Shown: positions 60,701-62,632 of the stretch, piece after piece
How the letters are laid out: each line of letters starts with the position of its first letter
How positions within the stretch are numbered: the first letter of the stretch is position 1
Notes under the pieces: model-generated
What the model was told of the DNA's origin: nothing
The model's input: the letters and a program-made list of their open reading frames with translations, nothing else
Database searches by the model: none
NCBI GenBank assembly: GCA_947498455.1
Contig: CANMKK010000034.1
Span: forward strand, 1-62,632
Origin: an uncultured Aquimarina sp.
GTDB taxonomy: Bacteria > Bacteroidota > Bacteroidia > Flavobacteriales > Flavobacteriaceae
Reading direction: 5' to 3'
DNA length: 62,632 nucleotides
Translations under genes and position numbers: made by a program

Positions 60701-61179
60701 CCAAAATTACTAAGTACAGCATCATAGTCTCCTGAAAAAGGTCCATTATTTATATCCAATTGAAACCTAGACGTAGAGACAGCACCAGCTCTTGCCATAT
60801 AATAATTGGCTGTCCAATACAATCCAGCATATACTATCTGTGGACATACAGGATTACTGGTATTAGGGTTTAATAAGTCTGCACTACTAGAACTAAATGT
60901 AGTATTGTCATTATCGATGTCAATATATGAAGTATTAATATTACCATTATTCGTTCCCGCAACATTATAAGGATTATTAGGAGGATTGGATGTTACACCA
61001 AGAATGGTGTTTGCTATCATCAATACATCACCTCTAACCGTATCATTGATACGTGCTCTAAAATCTTGCTGAGCATATACCCCAGTACTGATTATTAGAA
61101 AAAATAAAAGAAAGAAAGCTATTAGTTTACTATTCTTTTGTCTAACTATTTGCGCTAAGTAATGTTCATCATGTTTCAT
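45778..61179 (-). CDS. 5133-residue SprB-like surface adhesin with T9SS type B sorting domain
   Basis: One of the largest possible single genes, ~15.4 kb. The signal peptide ends near residue 36 (STGVYA). Residues ~170-265 and ~315-410 are protease-associated domains (cores NAGAIGVIVVNDYY and NAGAIGVIIVGNS), then come a DUF11-like segment (ITNSTVELSDILVYRLSLLN, EDVLPANVDL) and about 3,500 residues of SprB-type repeats, each ~80-100 residues with the pattern GGTPPYTY..GNYTVTVTD..C. The last ~90 residues (NYFTPDGDGTDDLWYPDQI, VKVFDRYGRLLAEF, GDYWYTIILND) are a type B (CHU_C) sorting domain. It probably acts as a motility or surface adhesin. PorP/SprF follows with a 1-bp overlap. Confidence 0.95.
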   Translation of the reverse strand: MKHDEHYLAQIVRQKNSKLIAFFLLFFLIISTGVYAQQDFRARINDTVRGDVLMIANTILGVTSNPPNNPYNVAGTNNGNINTSYIDIDNDNTTFSSSSADLLNPNTSNPVCPQIVYAGLYWTANYYMARAGAVSTSRFQLDINNGPFSGDYDAVLSNFGNDSSVIDPSLMGNLVVAERPDCWTAFTNAAALNGNIAVVQRSYCSERNIVIDAQNAGAIGVIVVNDYYYPWQMSGTDFQEITIPSIMIGNDDIGGQNLVSLLQSQGGSINASIGNILVSNVRLTVNNTTIAGVYAVENSNFSNDNSDVRLLPASSNMVVTQPVDGCGITNGAALSGNIAIIREGGSCSNRDKVVNAQNAGAIGVIIVGNSATAPAMTGNGTAINIPSVAIGNTAISGQDLITLIQAQNNVVNATISTQGDEITTGLPANDPRINGTADYRDILLGFGAPGSVNYVPVQPQAGTQTVNTGTGPVTTHSGVIYDGYANTTSNPGTTASDNVPYTCYADVTSIVQANGFGTYTVANMKATLGVTSGVSGAAGGWTLVVFYDDPTPTSTNVVRFVSSFDGFREIQGGAGSTTVDLTISGFQTLPAPLPVNVRFGVGSLEGDNGIPRDRLLIENASGTDVALFDAANPADNFFNSSISVDGVINPNRNPASTNTLGFDSDIFEIDNSGNQLINNGATTANFTMETDGDTYQSFLALFSIENIIPKIRNIKEVLDPNDLTNVITNSTVELSDILVYRLSLLNTGNEDIAGDIIVEDVLPANVDLQSIDGIDVTVQPNGNLNSIPTISYTVTGGVGTQIITFTIPPDLLEQDDAEFHIDMTVQLVADCESLRNACSNEISNLARTTYTGILSGITVINDPSSSRLEPCGDTDGLATNFLANVPPCELDTPFCGGDLTLIAGEGYNEYQWSGPGGFTAVRFDGDGELLPVNFLEVINAASGIYTVIKIDTDASDGLCMTLTEQFDVEDFSNTPHPLQDNAAVEDNVEYFEACNVPLAKINLCGTQTYTVDSGFDPGNLVSIVWQELTETTCLDRDDDCPAVTGGCDVIANWTDIPTAPKTTALNFSDAGEYRMIVEFSGGCTELFYFDINKNDYQPMVDILHMECGNDGSITVNNVASSTLAFLIRPQGDPAPTLPGDIGLFTITPTPPGNTVIIPVPFQNTPFLFTVYAIDTAFPNCVFSVDGTVNSSTPTFTVTPTDPTCADDTFGNGFGSVQITVTDGLPDYEYNITGGPNNIDITSGNGDASNGNFTFNDLQAGTYTIDVISNSPAPTCVYSEDITINPAPAFIAEVVLVTEETCDTGAIVQVNVTAGSGGPYTYSDSSGVFTSNNQFEIPRPADPTTTYTFQVSDTSSTPLDCIITADITGIEPYVPFTIDNVVADSAECPGDTGTIEVTVSSGSVVAGRTYTYQLWDCAGDPNCNDPANSDPSLWILLNTIGPTINETVTFVGLIDRDSYAVTVSHNVITDPAATPICPQQNAPHIIRTATAVQATVATTRELSCITGQESAQVTINGFIGGSGTYEWSTAVGGPFTAVTLPDTVVDFTGPGNYTIFVRDPNATTCPFSQSFDIDPLATIDDITYTSTDVSCPSLNSDITLTAQPPLTAAEIAAGVVYQYSITPDPATGAAGTGGPTPFSTTNTYTFAEGITYTVIARRSDTECVSSPVDIRIDPIDQIAVTGLMTAEPICTGDLNGSLSFTVNGVNLTATTYSYVITGGDIPITPINVSNINTATVPITGLGVGTYTVVVTDDTTTCDATVNIDITEPAIPLTFTSVATDSNCNADTGTITVTASGGRGNYQYRLVDSGGIVIVDYPNTNNSFTGLADDTYTIFVRDGNDPATACEINNTQVVGQFASPSITLDTGGDQCYDGTDQASQWVTITPGAGVTPVGPFEYILDRGAGPEAPVAVTFLASPPANTFEIDNLTPGTYTVFVRNTNTQCISNTESFTINPELTITATLDKDIDCNGDAIISFTASDGSGTYTQYDLYDASTATPTFISTITTPPFTQAISTDGEYVISVLDDNGCTAFSNPITVTPYVALNASHTATDAACNNETGTITVNIDAGGIPPYTYELSGATSNTISSGSTSVTFTNVNTGTHSVLITDSTLPGTGCPFQINNINIDNPDPIVATIDEDYRLLNCTATPDAQIQITNIIGGSLSYEWSLDNVTFTAVTAVPFEIPFTTDGSYTLYVRNQTTDNCTVQYPITIDPRLEITDITFAESDENCANQIVTVIPTAIGDAPASTYTYTVVPAPISGDAISGFVLNLGTTYTFTATRGDNQCFYSEDFRREQLDEIQITNAVQTDPVSCNEMPAIADGALSFTVANAANFSYTITGGPVVVPPGTGTGTTPVNIGSLEAGTYTITVTDTNLGGIAPPDCQATTTVTITQPDPLTVPASLTAPLTCVQNATITANAAGGNGGYQYTLVNSGGITVTGPQSSGVFSIGTAETYTVTVTDAEGCTANSLPIDVVTPTAVTASVETTSDRCFDTTNQASLDITINTGTAPFSYTLNGGSSILITGSTFTVNNLTPGAYTIVITDTNGCDFTINETIADQLTIAASLLKDLDCSASPEASIQVTTTGGNGGNTFEINTNGGGFVTYNPATFPFTTLADGTYQFAVIDSEGCRAESAIITVTPAPDPTGTVTPTHIACNGASTGIITFSGIGSGTPPIQTSIDGGTTFSSQTTYGGLVAGTYDWIIRDAKLCEISNQVTINEPAAINARIDDSPIDCNVAPPLLSTITVDNVTGGTVSGTGYTYTLFNADGTIVTAASLITANPTTTTATSVNFQFLDFGEYYATVTDENGCTFQTAITTVESSVSDFDFSYTGGGDCLTGAIYDIQIINGTPPFTIEFEGAVGPIPTNGIPNGGGAGSDSHQESGLLFGFPYNVIITDTGGCQLIRRLDPPEPSPSGITALATGVDMQCNADSPGTGGVDFTVDGYTVDVTLDWEVFNSDNTTTTITGSASTVGLGGATFNGNIGTGLAVGNYFIVITESGTGAVGPFCTATAEFLIGEPTPLGINFISQQPQDCNDAGAEVVVVGTGGTPPYTYTANPGGIVSTNGVFMLPATVGGTAYTITVDDANSGCTAALAPVTVFRIPDPTIDNISVVVDPCIFDGSFEFTVTATGQSQLEFGIDDGDTGTTDSPVFVSGNPIGGNQYNHTFIVTGPSVDQYTITVRDTNGCIDTDAVIIHPQLFVDADFSVDPTCFNSDSGTVTATVTGGSSNAANWTVVLVDTDTGLPAGVGPTFTAPNIYTFTNVPTGNYEVTVTDTNAVSTCSASDTFSRADLVDPIISTSVDEISCIGASDGSILVSIQTGTDAFGPYTYELYENNGGTQGVLITSQVDNPLFTGLSFDAQPAPHPIAGEYLVIVRSSFGCEDSEAVTLVNPTDPTANVSLESPYGCTGVTVNFPVITLTNPTGGAGTPYRIEYTITPSGTTVGPVEASTLDTNGGLAGIQIIANEEGDYTFTIYDANNCSNVLTPFTINPFPIMTAAVVNQVTPIDCNTNTEEVTVTVTGGTGTYDYEEVNDPTLAQFGINSNTSNSFFLPGVGTYQFIVTDTGTGCSILTTPLYEVLPYDTIEATISLGTPAIDCFGDTDGVIELEVTGHTGNYNYVATNLTNPATVTGTGIAGITEIINTLGFGDIQVTVTDLASGCSDDSNIVFLPQPEELQLTVDGNINANCNQNGRVLVSVTGGTPPYTYSDGTNTTTTNSTTFEFSLAGSLAPGTSYTLTVTDANSCSDTENENVVLTPDPTLDPLTVDDVCTHDGSYVITATGTSNVTGGTGALQFQLNGGVFVDASIPVVSHEFTVSTPGTYTVTARDENGCITNTESITILPELTASATFTADPTCRDFDGTITVTVNGGSDFSTNPTNFTFELDGTDSSGASFNVVQVGNNIFTNVSPGNYTVIITDVNDPSITTPCSITINVTPPDVPEDPIITVASTAVSCIGVSDGTVTIALDATTMDDGPYTYQLFVDTGGGTPGAQVGVDQIDNPIFTDLPTGDYVVLVMSDSSCSDQETINVPNATQVIVTTAQTPYSCAADNSSVFPIITVTIVDGTPPYSISYDTPLGTTVTATAITDANGNPADGVQYEITANEEGDYDITVTDANGCATVPPTIIEPVLPFPIMTNPQAVIVTDITCTVDEEIEVSVQGGSTDFTFAMIDNSGTVITPPVPQTPGIGVNTVTFTVPRDLGIYTFRITDNVTGCTIDVTHEIDEYDFIAVTAVEETPETCLGAEDGTVRINISGYIGTYDFQVLEADGVTPVTFAGANGSGNATSDPFTIVLSTAFPQGSYVIQITETASPECVELSNIVTVTGPSEPLVATINEINTLESCDPASDGSFQVSVTGVQGIVTYELFLTSDVGFTTVLDSNQTGLFENLTAEDYTVRASDGNACVDTAQTVINPPNPITLNPLTKTDITCFGDANGTITATATGGQGAGTYLFILTRPNGTSDAASSISVFQNLGPGIYSVIATDNLGCDTAPLQIEILEPSELTVNFMVDRNVTCPDPTVDVTVSGTSDVAIVEYVLVNVTDPLNPIETSNGNNTFFSSIPIGDYQFYVRDVNGCTSPLSGGLAVIPIPQIEFTLDLTAAFISCTDANNAVVNIEDVTGGTGDYTFTLTGTLDAGGDYGGSPAGVSQATTEFRDLPAGNYTYTVTTDRQCTASETFQIINPPLFEPVFTATSVSCNGEDDGMIRIEAIGGTPPYAFAIGEGTDFGEFLNDESDGMPNEHTFEDLIGGITYTVLAQDSRGCQEIQMLTIDEPEQLMVALDGPITPERCFGESNGAFTITISGGTAPYETNITNNDADYVQDLLTYDMLPGGITTVFIRDANNCRISLDVEIPEGAILDGILQNRMDCPIIDVTTGIPTQDPVYYIDFLLSGDSVVDDGTNIRYTLTPEGGAPIVQLTPTFTVMPDINYQGMMTHIPSDCTVDLGTIRIDEYVPLNSVIAVMTNNPQDPNEYEINVQGGSGDYTYYVALIPEGSTVNDLRDDDYRELDDNIFSIRETGDYALRVIDNMGCEIIAVQRLTYINIIIPNYFTPDGDGTDDLWYPDQITPNPDDPFFFANMEVKVFDRYGRLLAEFVGDQQGWDGIYQGKSLPSGDYWYTIILNDIDNREFTGHFTLYR

Positions 61180-61198
61180 TTTTACGCTGTTTTTGGGG

Positions 61199-62632
61199 TT
61201 ATTGTACTTTCAATATATAGAGATCACCATCATATGTATTATCCACATTAGAAAACAAGCCTTGTTTTGCCTGATCTAAACTGTCAAATCGTTTTAAGTA
61301 GACATATATATAATTGTCTTTAGGGTTTCTGAAAAATTGTGGTTCTAATCCTTGAGCTTTGAGCTTAGACATTCCACGTTCAAAATAATTTTCTCTTTTA
61401 AAAACATTGGTAACTAAATAATATCCATTCTTAATATTATGACCACCTATGTATGATAAGTTTTCAGTAAGTACCGTATCATCTTTTACTGTATCTTTTA
61501 TTAATCTGGCTTCTTTAACTAGCCTTTTTAATGATTCTACTCTACTTTTTGCAATATGCAATATCCACATATCACCAAAATATCTGTTATCAATATTATT
61601 CAAATATTTTTCAGCAGCTTCATTTTTATCGGCATAGTAATCTATGGATACATACTGAAATTGATTTTCAGGATTTACAATAATCTGTGAATCATTAAAT
61701 CCTAATTCATTTAGTTTGCTAGTAAATCGATCAGCATACACTCCACCTTTAAACACATTACCTATTAAATAATAACCTTCAGGATATCCTGGTATATATT
61801 TAGTAGCGTATTTTGCTTCTGGTCTTGATGCTTCTGCATATTTAATAAATCTATTTTTAGCAGTTAGTTTTTTAGAACTTGCCGGATTAGAATCTTTTTT
61901 AACCTCCTCCGCTTCGTCATTCATATTAACCAAAGATTCTAATAGTTTATTAAATTCTTTTCTATCCAAATTAGAAGACGTAGTCAGTAATGAATCTCTA
62001 GTAGCAATTAACATTTTCGTAATTCTACTACTATTGTCTAGTTCTTTTTGAATTTGATCGATATCCTCATTACTATCTTCGGCATTAGCAGCAGCTTCGG
62101 CTTCTTTTCTTTTTCTTTCTTCTTCTGCCAATCGTGCAGCTTCAGCTTCCGCAGCCAAGCGCTCCTCTTCTGCTAATCGTGCAGCCTCAGCTTCCGCAGC
62201 CAAGCGCTCCTCTTCTGCTAATCGTGCAGCTTCAGCTTCTGCAGCCAAACGTTGCTCTTCTGCTAATCGTGCAGTTTCAGCTTCTGCAGCCAAACGTTGC
62301 TCCTCAGCTAATCGTGCAGCCTCAGCTTCCGCAGCCTGTCTTTGCTCCTCTGCTAATCGTGCAGCTTCAGCTTCTGCAGCCAAACGTTGCTCTTCTGCTA
62401 ATCGTGCAGCTTCAGCTTCCGCAGCCAAACGTTGCTCTTCTGCTAATCGTGCAGCTTCAGCTTCCGCAGCCAAACGTTGCTCTTCTGCTAATCGTGTAGC
62501 TTCAGCTTCCGCAGCCAAACGTTGCTCTTCTGCTAATCGTGCAGCTTCAGCTTCTGCAGCCAAGCGCTCCTCTTCTGCTAATCGTGCAGCTTCAGCTTCT
62601 GCAGCCAAACGTTGCTCTTCTGCTAATCGTGC
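61199..62632 (-). CDS. coiled-coil repeat protein with two SPOR-like C-terminal parts (5' truncated)
   Basis: The 3' part of a gene whose frame stays open to the window edge. The supposed first codon at 62608 is a TTG inside the repeat, so the true start is beyond 62632. At least eleven 15-residue units (AAEAEAARLAEEQRL) form a long charged coiled coil; then come an acidic linker (AEDSNEDIDQIQKELDNSS) and two similar ~85-residue parts near the C-terminus: YYLIGNVFKGGVYADRF...YFGDMWILHIAKS and YYLVTNVFKRENYFERG...YDGDLYILKVQ. These look like SPOR-type or OmpA-partner segments. It sits 19 bp above the giant gene, in the position of sprC/sprD in the sprB operon. Confidence 0.8.
   Translation of the reverse strand, partial: ARLAEEQRLAAEAEAARLAEEERLAAEAEAARLAEEQRLAAEAEATRLAEEQRLAAEAEAARLAEEQRLAAEAEAARLAEEQRLAAEAEAARLAEEQRQAAEAEAARLAEEQRLAAEAETARLAEEQRLAAEAEAARLAEEERLAAEAEAARLAEEERLAAEAEAARLAEEERKRKEAEAAANAEDSNEDIDQIQKELDNSSRITKMLIATRDSLLTTSSNLDRKEFNKLLESLVNMNDEAEEVKKDSNPASSKKLTAKNRFIKYAEASRPEAKYATKYIPGYPEGYYLIGNVFKGGVYADRFTSKLNELGFNDSQIIVNPENQFQYVSIDYYADKNEAAEKYLNNIDNRYFGDMWILHIAKSRVESLKRLVKEARLIKDTVKDDTVLTENLSYIGGHNIKNGYYLVTNVFKRENYFERGMSKLKAQGLEPQFFRNPKDNYIYVYLKRFDSLDQAKQGLFSNVDNTYDGDLYILKVQ
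62111..62632 (-). repeat. 45-bp tandem repeat (15-residue units)
   Basis: Eleven full units of 45 bp, coding AAEAEAARLAEEQRL with few changes (T for A, Q for L, E for Q), run from about 62111 to 62605 and continue past the edge. The DNA is nearly identical between units, e.g. GCTAATCGTGCAGCTTCAGC recurs. Such repeats may vary in number by slippage. Confidence 0.9.

Noticed and set aside
62134..62499. 121-codon plus-strand open frame rich in Leu, Pro and Gln
   Set aside because: It is the antisense of the 45-bp tandem repeat; its periodic peptide is a mere shadow.
61199..62608. start of the coiled-coil gene at 62608
   Set aside because: The codon is a TTG leucine within the repeat and the frame is open to the window edge, so the gene is truncated.
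62111..62632. possible CRISPR array
   Set aside because: The 45-bp units are contiguous, without spacers, and code for an in-frame coiled coil.

Overview
The window looks like a chromosomal segment of a gliding marine Flavobacteriaceae (Bacteroidota), possibly Aquimarina-like. This rests on low GC, TAnnTTTG-type -7 boxes, type IX secretion (T9SS) sorting domains of both type A and type B, a PorP/SprF-family protein, SprB-type repeats, and family-typical neighbours (DUF4837, a LysM transglycosylase, Tex). The genus is a guess.

Positions 248-20519 (minus strand) form one tightly packed cell-surface polysaccharide operon with many gene overlaps. Reading in transcription order from a good promoter at 20567-20596: a Wzz-like chain-length protein, rfbB-rfbA-rfbC-rfbD (dTDP-L-rhamnose), then a coupled block of an HMGL-type aldolase fused to a Rossmann-like domain, a KdsB-like CMP-sugar synthetase, a sialidase-like lipoprotein and a HAD phosphatase. 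After that come a Wzx flippase, a capsule-type glycosyltransferase, an acyltransferase, a nucleotide-sugar epimerase, an internally duplicated lipoprotein, more glycosyltransferases, two Wzy/WaaL-like membrane proteins and, last, a WcaJ-type initiating transferase. The aldolase/CMP-transferase/phosphatase block could make and attach an unusual CMP-activated acidic sugar; this is the most interesting candidate system here.

Positions 20864-25954 (minus) form a second unit: M23 peptidase, GH3-family acyl-adenylate enzyme, a conserved phosphorylase-like protein (DUF6909 by memory) and another Wzz-like protein. Positions 26206-35443 are housekeeping: tatA, tex, a DUF4837 lipoprotein, a lipoprotein with a type-B-sorting-like domain, an MltD-like LysM transglycosylase, pgk, holB and a DoxX-like protein.

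Positions 35818-62632 are secretion and adhesion: a GH18 chitinase with a type A sorting domain, a ~2000-residue surface protein with a type A domain, a PorP/SprF protein, a 5133-residue SprB-like surface protein with a type B domain, and the 3' part of a coiled-coil protein with a 15-residue repeat, cut by the window edge. The two giant proteins are paralogues over about 1750 residues but end in different sorting signals. The giant/PorP order recalls the sprB-sprF operon of Flavobacterium.

Three intergenic copies of a structured element (26458, 35629, 44608) show a covarying closing stem, and a ~167-bp imperfect palindrome lies at 37863-38029. I saw no tRNA, rRNA, CRISPR or insertion sequence.
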